DNA of 64,000 nt from an uncultured Sulfitobacter sp. GTDB taxonomy: Bacteria > Pseudomonadota > Alphaproteobacteria > Rhodobacterales > Rhodobacteraceae. The stretch spans positions 496,001 through 560,000 of the forward strand of contig NZ_CANMFS010000002.1 in assembly GCF_947497275.1 (NCBI RefSeq). Direction: 5' to 3'. The notes under the pieces are model-generated. The model ran no database searches and was not told where the DNA came from. It saw only the letters and a list, made by a program, of their open reading frames with translations. Below, piece by piece: positions 1-8,420 of the stretch. A program made the translations under genes and the position numbers. Numbering within the stretch: the first letter of the stretch is position 1; each line of letters opens with the position of its first letter.

Positions 1-800
1 TGGCAGACCGCCCGCAGGTAGAAGCTGGCGATGCCGAGCGTCTTGGCCCCCACCTCCGAGTTCCAGCAATAGAACCCCCGGAAATAGAGGTCGGGCGAGC
101 CGTCGGGCAGCAGCCCCGCCTCGATCGGGTTGAGGTCATCGACGAGGAACAGGAACACGTCGCGGTCCGAGGCGTAGAGCGTTGTCGTCTCCTTCGTCAC
201 GTCCACGCGCGGATTGTAGATGCCGGTGGACCAGTCCAGCACGCCCGGCACCTTCCAGCGCGTGTCGCCCGTGCCGTTGCCCGCGATGCGCTGCACCGCA
301 GAGACCAGTTCGTGGTCGTAAATGCGGCCATAGTCGGGGCCGGTCACGGCACGGAGTTCCGTACGGCCATCCGCAACTTCCATCGTCTTGATCTGCTCAG
401 CCCGGTGGTTGGTCAGCCCGTACTGCAGGTTAATGCCCGCCAGCGGCGCGGGAAGTTGCCGAAGATATGCCGCGGGCGCGCCGACGAGACTCGAGATCTG
501 GCCGAAGGACCAATGCGTCGGCGCGATGGGCTCATCCGTGCCCGGCAGGACCAGCCCCAACTTCTCCGGGTTGTCGCGATGCGCCTCGACCCGGATCGCA
601 GCACTTTCCACCGTGCGCGTCCGGCTCCGCTCCGCCCGGCCTTTTACGGATGAAAAGAGATCGTTGAGGGACAGATACCGCTCGTCATCCGGCCGCGAGA
701 ACCATTCGGACGACACGCGGTCCACATTCGTTCCGCGCGACACATCCACCTTGTAGCCGCCGCTGATATCACGCCCGGCATCGGTAATTTCGGTATTCAT
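1..800 (-). CDS. DUF932 phage/plasmid-like protein, 3' end outside window
   Basis: The reading frame opens with ATG at 800 and stays open to base 1, giving about 266 residues. It begins MNTEITDAGRDISGGYKV and contains a W-F-G-Q-I-S-S-L segment and a GPDYGRIYDHELV segment typical of the DUF932 (phage/plasmid-like TIGR03299) family, whose function is unknown. A GGGAGAA stretch lies just upstream as ribosome binding site. Homologues of this family usually sit on plasmids, prophages and genomic islands, often near replication or partition genes; here it lies beside a PrtN-like gene and an integrase-like fragment, which fits an integrated element. The family name is from recognition of the translated sequence, not a search. 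The C-terminus is not visible. Confidence 0.82.
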   Translation of the reverse strand, partial: MNTEITDAGRDISGGYKVDVSRGTNVDRVSSEWFSRPDDERYLSLNDLFSSVKGRAERSRTRTVESAAIRVEAHRDNPEKLGLVLPGTDEPIAPTHWSFGQISSLVGAPAAYLRQLPAPLAGINLQYGLTNHRAEQIKTMEVADGRTELRAVTGPDYGRIYDHELVSAVQRIAGNGTGDTRWKVPGVLDWSTGIYNPRVDVTKETTTLYASDRDVFLFLVDDLNPIEAGLLPDGSPDLYFRGFYCWNSEVGAKTLGIASFYLRAVC

Positions 801-1081
801 GGGTTTTCTCCCGCGACGGGCGCCGGAGGCCTCTCCTCCAGCCCTCAACCCGTCACGGCCCTCCCTGCCCGCCTCTGACCCTCTGAAACCCGGTGAACGT
901 CCGCAGGACGTCTGCCGTTTTGATCACATTCTGTCCTATTTGTTCGCCACCTTTCGCCTCCGATTGCCGCCCTTTTTACGATCAAAGTTCCTGATGCCGC
1001 CAAACGCCGCCGCCCGCTCGCATTGATGGACAACGCGGCTGAGGTCAGGATGCTGAGCAGAAAAACCACCGAGACTGATCG

Positions 1082-1339
1082 ATGAACACGCTTTTCCTTC
1101 TTATGGCTCAGTATGATGGCCGTGCGGTCGTGCCGGTCGATGCGGTCTGCAAAGACTACTTTTCCCATCTGACCTTGCCGAAGTTCCTCAGGAAGGTCAG
1201 TTCCGGTGAAATCGATCTGCCGCTGGTGCGATCGGAGCGCAGCCAGAAGAGCGCGAAGGGCGTCCACCTCTCGGATCTCGCCACCTATCTCGACAAGCGT
1301 CGCGAGGTCGCGCTGTATGAACGGGACGCCTTCAAGTAG
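1082..1339 (+). CDS. PrtN-like pyocin activator family protein
   Basis: This 85-residue protein starts MNTLFLLMAQYDGRAVVPV and carries the KFLRKVSSGEIDLPLVR and SAKGVHLSDLATYLD segments that mark the pyocin activator PrtN family (PF11112). PrtN in Pseudomonas is a small transcriptional activator of pyocin genes; in alphaproteobacteria relatives occur as single small genes inside islands and next to integrases, where their target is not known. Its length is normal for the family. It is transcribed away from the DUF932 gene. No pyocin or tailocin genes are visible in this window, so the name describes the family and not a demonstrated role. Likely a regulator or excision-type accessory factor of the element (inference). 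Confidence 0.82.
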   Translation: MNTLFLLMAQYDGRAVVPVDAVCKDYFSHLTLPKFLRKVSSGEIDLPLVRSERSQKSAKGVHLSDLATYLDKRREVALYERDAFK

Positions 1340-1586
1340 TGACCTTCGGCGCCTCAGAGGAGGCTCGTCCTGTGGCCCAAAATACCCGCTGGAAGTGATC
1401 TGGCGAGGGGTTTTGTCACCGCATCGATCCGTCCAATCCAGCTGGCTAAAGCTTCGCCGGTGAAAAACTGGGCAAAACCTTTCCAGCCCGGCCACAACCC
1501 TTTGAAATTAAATTCACAAACGGGGCCGCTCGACGATGGCCTATCAGATTTTCTGCCTACTTTTTGTGCGCACGACCGGGACGGAC

Positions 1587-1622
1587 TTACAACATGATTT
1601 ACAACACGGGCTACAACATGAC
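1587..1622. repeat. 12-bp tandem repeat, three copies
   Basis: Three consecutive 12-mers share the core YTACAACAYGRB: TTACAACATGAT, TTACAACACGGG and CTACAACATGAC. They are exactly in register. Short direct repeats next to an integrase fragment could be arm-type recombinase sites or regulator sites (inference). Confidence 0.75.
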
Positions 1623-1770
1623 CGTAAAAAATTGAAATTTCACAGACTTTTCGAACTGTCGGTCCAGTCCATCATGGGTGCCACGGAAAGCCGTGACGCC
1701 CTGCAAATATCTGATTTATCATCATTATTCATCTTTTATCGCTCTACCCACCCCCAACAAAATCATCCGA

Positions 1771-1810
1771 TTTTGCCGGGTTCTGCCGGGTTTTGCCAGG
1801 TTCTGCGACC
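1771..1810. repeat. 10-bp tandem repeat, four copies
   Basis: Four consecutive 10-mers: TTTTGCCGGG, TTCTGCCGGG, TTTTGCCAGG and TTCTGCGACC. They alternate TTTT and TTCT, so the block is also a 20-bp unit repeated twice. The period is close to one DNA helical turn, which would put any bound protein on one face of the helix. Confidence 0.8.
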
Positions 1811-1951
1811 GGAGTTGTTACGGGGTAGCAATTCACGCCGTGAACCTCTCGCACGGAACAGGGGACCACCGAAGTGGTCGCGAAGCCGCGATTTCCGCGC
1901 ATCGGCGTTCGATCCAATTTTCCGGATAACATTCATGAAGGAACCCTGCAC

Positions 1952-2302
1952 ATGTCCAACAATATCATAAATTTCCCGCGATCCGCCAACACTGTAGATT
2001 CAAAGCCTGTGGCCCCTAAGGTGCCCGATCAAGTCCCTAAAACCACCAATGGCCTAAATAATCAATCCTCGCACAGCGAAACTCGTGGCACGTCAGATGG
2101 CCACCGCAAGAAAGGTAGCAAATCTCACAGTATCGAGCCAAATATTAAAGAGATCTCAGGCGAAGTAGAAGGACACGCATATCGTGTGCAGATCCGCAAG
2201 TCCGTCGGTGGCCAAAGCTTCAGCTTCGCAAAAACGTTTTCGAAACTCTCTATGGCAAGGAAATGGAAGAAACGGAAACTCGCGGAGATTTTTCGCAGGT
2301 GA
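1952..2302 (+). pseudogene. Integrase-like N-terminal fragment (probable tyrosine recombinase remnant)
   Basis: A 116-residue frame starts at ATG 1952 with AAGGAA about nine bases upstream. Residues 1-70 are polar and look disordered. The last 45 residues, with AYRVQIRK, SFAKTFSKL and ARKWKKRKLAEI, resemble the arm-type DNA-binding domain at the start of many tyrosine recombinases (pattern x-Y-x-V-Q-I-R-K ... K-T-F ... A-x-K-W). The frame stops right where the core-binding and catalytic domains should begin, and no R-H-R-Y catalytic block follows in any frame. I therefore read it as a truncated integrase. It could instead be a stand-alone small DNA-binding protein that keeps only this fold. 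The start is chosen for its ribosome binding site; an upstream frame extension to 1874 has none. Confidence 0.5.
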
Positions 2303-2658
2303 TACAAAACACTGCAATGCTGTGGTTTTCTGCGCGCGGCGTTGGTCGTCCTGCATCAAGTGCCGTCTTCGTAACCCGCGATATCGCAATTTCTGCGGCT
2401 CGCAAACGCCGCGTAGGATCGGCAACCGGGCGAACGCACTGTAAAAAACCGAGGTCGTGATGCTAGACCGCGCTATCGAGAAGCCACTATTCCCATACGC
2501 AACAAGGATACAGACGTGATCTACGTCAGCGTTGTGGCAATTTGACTTCGATCTTTACATTCATCTCTCTTACAGAAATATCCGGGCAAGCGAAACTGGT
2601 ATTCTTTGGCATTCGCGGATGGTCCTTCTTTGCCGCGTTGTTCTAGGGGGGCGCGACT
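2303..2658. other. Intergenic region with no supported gene
   Basis: About 355 bases. Short frames run through it but none has a recognisable domain or ribosome binding site. It forms the junction between the accessory edge and the genes that look like ordinary chromosome. The right end holds an AGGGGGG run that serves as the probable ribosome binding site of the HPP gene. Confidence 0.4.
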
Positions 2659-3810
2659 CTGTCAAAACTTGGTTCTTTTGGCCCTGCGGTTGCGAGAGTT
2701 TCTCCGATTGAGGCTGCACGGGCTGGTATCGGCGCGTTTGTCGGCCTCGCGCTCGCTGGATTGTTCGTCCTTTCATCCTCCATTGACCTTAGGTTTGGTC
2801 TGTATCTCGTGGCACCCTTCGGTGCGAGTTCGGTTTTGCTTTTTGCGGTGCCCAACAGCCCACTGGCACAACCTTGGTCCGCGATTGTCGGCAACACCGT
2901 TGCGGCCATCGTCGCTGTCGCGGTCTGTTTGGCGGTGTCGGACCCTTTACTGCGCATTGCCCTGTCCGTTGGGTTTGCCGTTGCCGCTACGATCCTGTGC
3001 CGTGCGTTGCACCCCCCTGCCGGCGCCGTGGCGATGACCGCAGCACTGAGCCCCGACGCAGTTGAAGAACTGGGGTTCATGTTCGCGCTGACGCCAATCG
3101 CTGTCGGGACCGTTCTGCTGGTCCTGGTTGCGATGGCCTACGGTCGGTTGACGGGGCGGCATTATCCATTCCGGCAATTCGATGACCCCAATTCGCATGG
3201 CACCACGGACCCGGAACCGATGGAACGTCTTGGACTGTCGGAGGTGGAATTGGTTGATATTCTTGATAGGTATCGGCAGTCGTTCAACCTGGGTGTAGAA
3301 GATCTGGCACGGCTGATCGGGGCCGCTGAGATACAGGCCGCCGCTCATAAGACGGACCCGATGGTCGCAGCTGACATTATGTCACGCAATCTCATCACAA
3401 TCCGCGAGGATGCGCCTGCCACCGAAATTGCGGATATGTTCCGTTACCATAGATTTACCTGTTTGCCGGTGATCGGGACAGGCGACCGTTTTCTTGGGGT
3501 AATCTTTCAGTTGCATCTGATCGAATGCGTGGCCCAAGTTGCCAACCAAACGCACAGCACGTTCCAGTCGGCTATGCGGCACCTTATGGTCGGGAAGACG
3601 CGCGCGGCACTACATGCTATCGACATCATGACCTCTGAAGGCCCCTGTGCAACACCCTTAACGCCGGTTGCCGCTCTACTTCCCTTGATGGCGGATGGAA
3701 ACGTCGATGCCGTTCCAATATTGGATGATGGTCGTATTATAGGGATCGTGACACGCACGGACTTGATCAGCGCCCTCGCTAGGAGCAGTCTCAATACAGC
3801 CGTCCAGTAG
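2659..3810 (+). CDS. HPP family membrane protein with C-terminal CBS pair
   Basis: The protein has an N-terminal half with four predicted membrane helices and the family-defining LHPPAG motif (about residues 117-122), then a linker and two CBS domains (about residues 240-380) with the sequences TIREDAPATEI and GIVTRTDLI. HPP proteins are integral membrane proteins; plant members transport nitrite in plastids, bacterial roles are not settled. CBS pairs usually bind adenine nucleotides. The coding frame extends in family-like sequence (SKLGSFGPAVARVSPIE) upstream of the first TTG at 2761, and is closed by a TAG at 2644, yet has no ATG, GTG or TTG there. A CTG at 2659, seven bases after AGGGGGG, gives a start in the place expected for the family. 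A lost base in the G run is the alternative. A 5-formyl-THF cyclo-ligase gene follows after 35 bases. Confidence 0.85.
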   Translation: MSKLGSFGPAVARVSPIEAARAGIGAFVGLALAGLFVLSSSIDLRFGLYLVAPFGASSVLLFAVPNSPLAQPWSAIVGNTVAAIVAVAVCLAVSDPLLRIALSVGFAVAATILCRALHPPAGAVAMTAALSPDAVEELGFMFALTPIAVGTVLLVLVAMAYGRLTGRHYPFRQFDDPNSHGTTDPEPMERLGLSEVELVDILDRYRQSFNLGVEDLARLIGAAEIQAAAHKTDPMVAADIMSRNLITIREDAPATEIADMFRYHRFTCLPVIGTGDRFLGVIFQLHLIECVAQVANQTHSTFQSAMRHLMVGKTRAALHAIDIMTSEGPCATPLTPVAALLPLMADGNVDAVPILDDGRIIGIVTRTDLISALARSSLNTAVQ

Positions 3811-3845
3811 AATTTGACCAATTCAACCACAGTGGAAGATCGCGA

Positions 3846-4496
3846 ATGGAACATGATGAAACCGGTGGTTCGGACCCTTGCATGGCGCATCTTCTTATTG
3901 ACGGGCAACCTGTTGATCCGCAAACCATGAAGGATGTCAGCCGCTTTCGCGTGTCCGAGCGTGCCCGCCTGATGGAACTGCGGCGGCGATTATCAACGCC
4001 GGAGCGCGCAGCGATGACTGCCAAACTGACAGCAACGCTTGATACCCTTGTCGCGCCGAGAGAGAACATGCGGGTCGCCGTCTATTGGCCCATTCGCGGC
4101 GAACCTGATCTGCGGGGCTGGATGGCGCGTGCGCACAGCGCCGGGGCGACCGTTCTATTACCCGTTGTCGTCGAAAAGAATGCGCCTTTGATCTTTCGTG
4201 TCTGGTCACCCGACTGTGAAATGGCGCGTGGCCTCTGGAACATACCAGTGCCGGTTGACGGCCGAGAAACGCAGCCAGACGTGGTGATTTCGCCCCTGTT
4301 GGGCGTGGATGAAGCCTGCTTTCGGCTCGGCAACGGTGGTGGATACTATGACCGGACACTGGCGCGGTTGGATCCTTTGCCGAAGGTGATCGGCGTCGGG
4401 TTTCCCGATTGTGTCATGCCGACAGTATTTCCGATGCCGTGGGATATTCCGATGCACAGCGTCGTTCTTGCTGATGGGTCGGTACGTCATTGTTAA
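3846..4496 (+). CDS. 5-formyltetrahydrofolate cyclo-ligase family protein
   Basis: The 216-residue product belongs to the MTHFS family, which in its characterised members converts 5-formyl-THF to 5,10-methenyl-THF with ATP in the cytosol. The signature glycine-rich strand GNGGGYYDRTL lies at about residues 160-171, preceded by the family segment DVVISPLLGVDE. R-R-R-L-S and R-V-A-V-Y-W-P-I near the N-terminus match the substrate and nucleotide fold. The first 30 residues (MEHDETGGSDPC...) are atypical, and the true start could be an internal ATG. It follows the HPP gene closely and probably shares its transcript. An alternative is a more distant family member with another substrate. Confidence 0.85.
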   Translation: MEHDETGGSDPCMAHLLIDGQPVDPQTMKDVSRFRVSERARLMELRRRLSTPERAAMTAKLTATLDTLVAPRENMRVAVYWPIRGEPDLRGWMARAHSAGATVLLPVVVEKNAPLIFRVWSPDCEMARGLWNIPVPVDGRETQPDVVISPLLGVDEACFRLGNGGGYYDRTLARLDPLPKVIGVGFPDCVMPTVFPMPWDIPMHSVVLADGSVRHC

Positions 4497-4499
4497 AGC

Positions 4500-4740
4500 G
4501 GCCTGACCCCCCGTGTGGCTGTAGAACTCAGCAAGGTAGGTGAGGATTTCGGTCAAATCAACAAAACGGTCGATGGAGCGCAGCAGGTGGTCCTGTGACT
4601 GGCGCTCAAATCAACAAAAGTTCTTCGACAAAATAAGCCGGATACGGACGCTCACGGCGACCGTACCCCCCATGTGGGTCGCGTTGAACTGGATCATCGA
4701 ACTCAGGCGAATAAGTTGAAACGTCGAGTAGGTGTTACAG
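4500..4740 (-). pseudogene. IS1182-like transposase remnant
   Basis: Read on the minus strand, bases about 4600 to 4500 encode DHLLRSIDRFVDLTEI followed by YLAEFYSHTGGQ, which matches the N-terminal region of IS1182/IS5-type transposases (DUF772 family) as I know them. The conserved body of the transposase is missing, and the frame runs out into the cyclo-ligase gene end. Bases 4620-4740 may be further decayed parts of the same element. A 14-bp direct repeat TCAAATCAACAAAA occurs at 4553 and 4606. No terminal inverted repeats could be defined. This is a scar of an insertion, not an active element. Confidence 0.6.
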
Positions 4741-4761
4741 GACGAACCGATGGCCGGCGCG

Positions 4762-5844
4762 CTACACGACGATCAGGTGGTTATCCCAAGCCAAATCCGT
4801 TGCCTTTCCCATAGATGGATGGCTGTTGTTGCAAAACCCAAGTGCACCCCAGCCTGTCGTTATTGCAAAGCTCTTCGCACTTGCCGCGATACCGCATACA
4901 TCGGTAATGGTTGACCTTGCAGTTAGCGACATGTCGTCGGCATGATACCGATCAACTATATTTCCCCGTGGTGAGGTCACACCGATTGATGCACCGTCTT
5001 GCGCGTAGGCAATGCTACCGATGTAGCCATCAAGCGCCCGCAGCATGTCATCCGGAATGGTGGCATGGACAATATCGCCTCCACGCCTATGGCACGCCAC
5101 AAGCGCGGGCGCGGAGCCATCACCTTGCCACTGCATTCCGATAGCCACATCGCCTGCCGTGTTCACCGCCAAGTGACGCATGGAGTTCTTCTGATGGTCA
5201 GCGGTCAAGACAGCCGTCTCCATGCAAGTGCCATCCTCGATATAGGTCAGGTTCGATTGCATCGTCGCAAGGTTCAGCTTGGTCCGGCCGGTATCGGGGT
5301 GGGTATCAATTCCGCCGTTTGCGATGACGAGGGTTTCCGAATTCGGCAGACGTTTGATATCGTGCGGCCCGATACCGCCACTGTCGAACTCGGCCACACG
5401 CCTGTAGCCTGCGACAACGTCCCAGACGCCCACACGACCGCGCCCCGCCTCATAGTCGTTCTCGGTCGTAAAGAGCCAGTTCCCGCGCAAGGAAAATGCA
5501 CCGTGGCCATAGAAATGGCGGCCCTGCGGGGCATTCAGTCGCGCTTTTTCCTTGCCCGAAACACAGTCGATCACGATGGCGAAGGTGCCGGGCCGGCGGG
5601 CAAAAGCGACGGCTTCGGGACGGATTGGATGAGCGGCAGCAGCGTGACCCCGTGCAGGGAGCGGAATACGAAACAAGATATCCAGAGTGCCACTCAGACC
5701 GCACAGAATATATGAGCCGTCGGAGGTTGCAGCCGCCGAGAGGTAGGCAGGCGTGCCAGCATCGGCCCATGTCGGGACCGGCACAACACCAATCGCCAGC
5801 AGGCCAGCCATGAACCCACGCCTATCAGGTTTCTGCATCTTCAT
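4762..5844 (-). CDS. DUF1513 Tat-exported protein of iron cluster
   Basis: About 360 residues with an N-terminal twin-arginine type signal (PDRRGFMAGLLAIGVV, cleavage near TWA-DA) and a body of repeated blades with G-N-W-L-F-T-T-E-N-D and GGIGPHDIKRLPNSETLVIANGG, as in the DUF1513 family, a probable seven-bladed propeller located in the periplasm. Its biochemical role is unknown. It is the last gene of the minus-strand iron cluster, directly after the second imelysin gene, an arrangement repeatedly seen with imelysin and DUF1111 genes. The ATG at 5844 is preceded by GGTGA; an ATG at 5856 that overlaps the imelysin stop is also possible. Regulation is presumably shared with the upstream genes. 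Confidence 0.85.
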   Translation of the reverse strand: MKMQKPDRRGFMAGLLAIGVVPVPTWADAGTPAYLSAAATSDGSYILCGLSGTLDILFRIPLPARGHAAAAHPIRPEAVAFARRPGTFAIVIDCVSGKEKARLNAPQGRHFYGHGAFSLRGNWLFTTENDYEAGRGRVGVWDVVAGYRRVAEFDSGGIGPHDIKRLPNSETLVIANGGIDTHPDTGRTKLNLATMQSNLTYIEDGTCMETAVLTADHQKNSMRHLAVNTAGDVAIGMQWQGDGSAPALVACHRRGGDIVHATIPDDMLRALDGYIGSIAYAQDGASIGVTSPRGNIVDRYHADDMSLTARSTITDVCGIAASAKSFAITTGWGALGFCNNSHPSMGKATDLAWDNHLIVV

Positions 5845-5845
5845 C

Positions 5846-6862
5846 TCAATCACCATCGAGCGAATTGAACCCCGCAGCGACCCCCAGTGTGGGGCCGAGC
5901 TCTTCAGTCACCACTGCACGGATCGCATCAACGGACTGTTGCACAACTTCAATCTTCAGGCGGGTTTGAGGCTCGGCCACGCCTGCAAAGACCGGATCGT
6001 CCAAATCGTCCAACTGCATCAACGCTTTTTCGAAACGATCATCAATCCGTGCGCTCAGGTCTGCGTCATGTGCTGACAGGTGGCGTGCAAGGTCGCGAAG
6101 AGCATCGAGGCTCAGTGCGGCATTCCGCGCCGAGCGGCCAGCACGCCACGCTTCAGCGCGGGTCGGCCGAGGGCGGTCATATGTGCCAAGGGGACGGCCC
6201 AGCCGCGTTTCCGAGGTAAACTGCAGACCTGTTGTCAGGGCTTTGAACAGCTCTTGCAGGACTTCCTCGTCCGTACGGTAAGGACCCTGTGCTGTTGGAT
6301 CGAGCAGCACAGCTGCATAGTCCGAGCGCCAGTCCTGCGCTATTGCGGCGCTGTTTTTGGCGATATCCGCAGCCACCGTCTGCACAAGCGTGCAAAGGTA
6401 TTCAGGATCAGCGCCTGAAAACACCGTCTCGTCAAACAGCAAGAACTCCATCGCGTAGAACCCGCGCGCGGCAATTGAGACCTGCGCATAGGTGTCGGGA
6501 TTTTTTGCAACGGGGTCTTGCTCGGAGATCAGCGAGGCCAGCGCACGCGGCGTAGCGCCCCGACTGTCAGGCCAGAATGCCAGTGCAAAGGCACGGTCGC
6601 CCACTTCTGTCGGACCAAAGCGCAGGTGACTTACCGCGAGCCATGCATCAAAGGCTTCGGCATAACTGCTGCGCAACGCTTCAGAAACAGGATCACAGTC
6701 GGATTGCGCCGTTTGCGCAAATTTCGCGGACTGGGTGGCAAGGGTGTCGAAACCCGACAGGGCGTGATCTGTCACGACGTTTGCGATGATCTCTTTCGGG
6801 CTTTGCGCATGGGACACACCCGCCACGAGAATAAATGCGGCACTTAATACTAGACGTCTCAT
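5846..6862 (-). CDS. Imelysin family protein, second copy, motif His replaced by Tyr
   Basis: The 338-residue product has a signal peptide (MRRLVLSAAFILVAGVSHAQS) and an imelysin-like all-helical body. Imelysins (M75, IrpA/ICMP-like) are iron-regulated periplasmic or surface proteins with a conserved G-x-H-x-x-E motif. Here the corresponding position reads GFYAMEFLLFD (about residues 133-143), so the His is Tyr. The start ATG overlaps the stop of the DUF1111 gene by four bases, so the two are translationally coupled. It is followed by the DUF1513 gene. A structural or binding role is more likely than peptidase activity, which has in any case been doubted for the family. Confidence 0.87.
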   Translation of the reverse strand: MRRLVLSAAFILVAGVSHAQSPKEIIANVVTDHALSGFDTLATQSAKFAQTAQSDCDPVSEALRSSYAEAFDAWLAVSHLRFGPTEVGDRAFALAFWPDSRGATPRALASLISEQDPVAKNPDTYAQVSIAARGFYAMEFLLFDETVFSGADPEYLCTLVQTVAADIAKNSAAIAQDWRSDYAAVLLDPTAQGPYRTDEEVLQELFKALTTGLQFTSETRLGRPLGTYDRPRPTRAEAWRAGRSARNAALSLDALRDLARHLSAHDADLSARIDDRFEKALMQLDDLDDPVFAGVAEPQTRLKIEVVQQSVDAIRAVVTEELGPTLGVAAGFNSLDGD

Positions 6863-8412
6863 AAGCTCTCCAGATAGGCGATCAGGGCTTCACGCTCGGA
6901 TATCGGCAATTCAATGACAGTATCACGTTGCGCAGCCGCTTCACCACCGTGCCACAAGACCGCTTCCAACAAAGATCGCGCCCGGCCATCGTGCAGGAAA
7001 TAGCTGTGCCCGCTGACCTGCGTTGTCAAACCGATCCCCCAGAGCGGCGGTGTGCGCCACTCGCGCCCCGTTGCGCGCGCCTCGGGTCGGTTGTCAGCCA
7101 GGGCCGGACCCATATCGTGCAATAGCATATCTGTGTAGGGCCAGATCAGTTCAAAACTTTGCTCGGGCCGGTCTTCGAGCCGCTGGGTAACGAAGGACGG
7201 CGTGTGGCACGATGTGCATCCTGTTTCATAAAAGACCTGCTTGCCCCGCAGAACTTGCGGGGCATCGACGTTGCGCCGTGCCGGTACGCCAAGATTGCGG
7301 CTATAGAAGGTCACAAGATCAAGCCCCGTCTGATCAATCTCGAAGACGCGATCGTCGCCGTCACCGTGAATGGCAGCCCGACAGTCCGCCTGCAGATCGG
7401 TGCAATCCCCTTCGCCGGCCTGAAAGATCGGGTTCGATATGCCGATGTCGCCGACGAATGCCGAGGCCGACTGCTCCAGAATAGTTGGATTGCCAGCCTT
7501 TAGACCGAAACGCCCAAGCATGGGGCGGTCGTGTACATGCGACCATACGATATTCGGGCGGCCAGAAATGCCGTCCGAGTCCGCATCATCCGGATCCGCG
7601 TTCGCAAGGATATCTGTGGCCGATATGGCCTCCAACAGACCCAACCCGATCATCTGCGGTGCGACACGCGGGCTTAACATGGCGTTCTGGTGCAATGGAC
7701 CATAGCCAAGATCGGATGCGGTGTAAGTGGGATGCCTGAGCGAAACCGTGGTCCCGTCAGCAAGGGCAACCACTTCATCGGCGTATTCGATCCCCAGACG
7801 GTATTCCGATAGATGGCCCTGTACGGCGAAATCCTGCAACTGTGTGCCGTAGTTCGGTTCAGCGCGCGTCGCGATATATCCCTCGATCTGCTCTATAGCA
7901 TCAGCGTCAGTGCCTGGAATCGAGACGCGCAGGAACATCGAGATAGAATTGTCGTCCGCGTTCTCAGGCGGATGGCCGCGACCGTCCTTGATGTGGCATC
8001 GCTGGCACGAGCGGGCATTATAGAGCGGCCCCAGACCGTCAGAGGCAAGCGTGGAGGACGGCGAGGACACCCAGAGCTTGCGGAACAGCCCGTTGCCGAC
8101 CTTGAAATCAAGCTCGTCCTCGAAGGTGATGTTTCCGGAGGGTTGCGAGAAAGCATCGGCATCGCTGCGCGCACGAACGGTCGCCGCCCCGGCCGAATTT
8201 TCCTCGAATTTCTGCGCGGTGGTAAAATCAGTTGTCGGTGCGGTCACCGCAGCGATCCGCGCCGCCTCAGAGGCAGTGCGCGGGATCACTTTCAGATGTG
8301 GATCGTCCATGGCGGGAACAGCATCCTGCGCCATGGCAGTGGTTGCAAGAACCGCCGCCAGCACAAGGAGACTACTCCGCTTCAGCCAGTCTTGATCCGT
8401 TGAGAAGTGCAT
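6859..8412 (-). CDS. DUF1111 di-haem cytochrome c type oxidoreductase-like protein
   Basis: The product of about 517 residues has a signal peptide ending near AMA-QDA and two c-type haem motifs, CQRCH (near residue 135) and CTSCH (near residue 399), with the family segment FRVSIPGTD-like and MIGLGLLEAI. It belongs to the DUF1111 di-haem family (PF06537, often named thiol oxidoreductase or putative peroxidase), acting in the periplasm; substrate unknown. The ATG at 8412 has GAGGAA five bases upstream and is preferred to the GTG at 8424. It lies between a decayed bfd/bfr region and the second imelysin gene, and in related genomes DUF1111 and imelysin genes are linked, which suggests a role in iron handling. 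Confidence 0.88.
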   Translation of the reverse strand: MHFSTDQDWLKRSSLLVLAAVLATTAMAQDAVPAMDDPHLKVIPRTASEAARIAAVTAPTTDFTTAQKFEENSAGAATVRARSDADAFSQPSGNITFEDELDFKVGNGLFRKLWVSSPSSTLASDGLGPLYNARSCQRCHIKDGRGHPPENADDNSISMFLRVSIPGTDADAIEQIEGYIATRAEPNYGTQLQDFAVQGHLSEYRLGIEYADEVVALADGTTVSLRHPTYTASDLGYGPLHQNAMLSPRVAPQMIGLGLLEAISATDILANADPDDADSDGISGRPNIVWSHVHDRPMLGRFGLKAGNPTILEQSASAFVGDIGISNPIFQAGEGDCTDLQADCRAAIHGDGDDRVFEIDQTGLDLVTFYSRNLGVPARRNVDAPQVLRGKQVFYETGCTSCHTPSFVTQRLEDRPEQSFELIWPYTDMLLHDMGPALADNRPEARATGREWRTPPLWGIGLTTQVSGHSYFLHDGRARSLLEAVLWHGGEAAAQRDTVIELPISEREALIAYLESL

Positions 8413-8420
8413 ATTGTTCC

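Larger units (their letters stand above)
1340..1951. other. Gene-poor, AT-richer stretch with two tandem repeat blocks
   Basis: About 610 bases between the PrtN-like gene and the integrase-like fragment hold no convincing gene. A 144-residue frame starting at 1536 crosses both repeat blocks and has low-information composition, so it is not called. The stretch contains a 12-bp repeat (1587-1622) and a 10-bp repeat (1771-1810). Its composition is richer in A and T than the flanking core genes, which fits imported DNA. Confidence 0.5.

Noticed and set aside
845..1495. 216-residue open frame on the minus strand
   Set aside because: It is the reverse of the PrtN-like gene and flanks; no family features.
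1536..1970. 144-residue frame with LQHDLQHGLQHD repeat
   Set aside because: The protein repeat is only the 12-bp DNA repeat translated; composition is not protein-like and there is no ribosome binding site.
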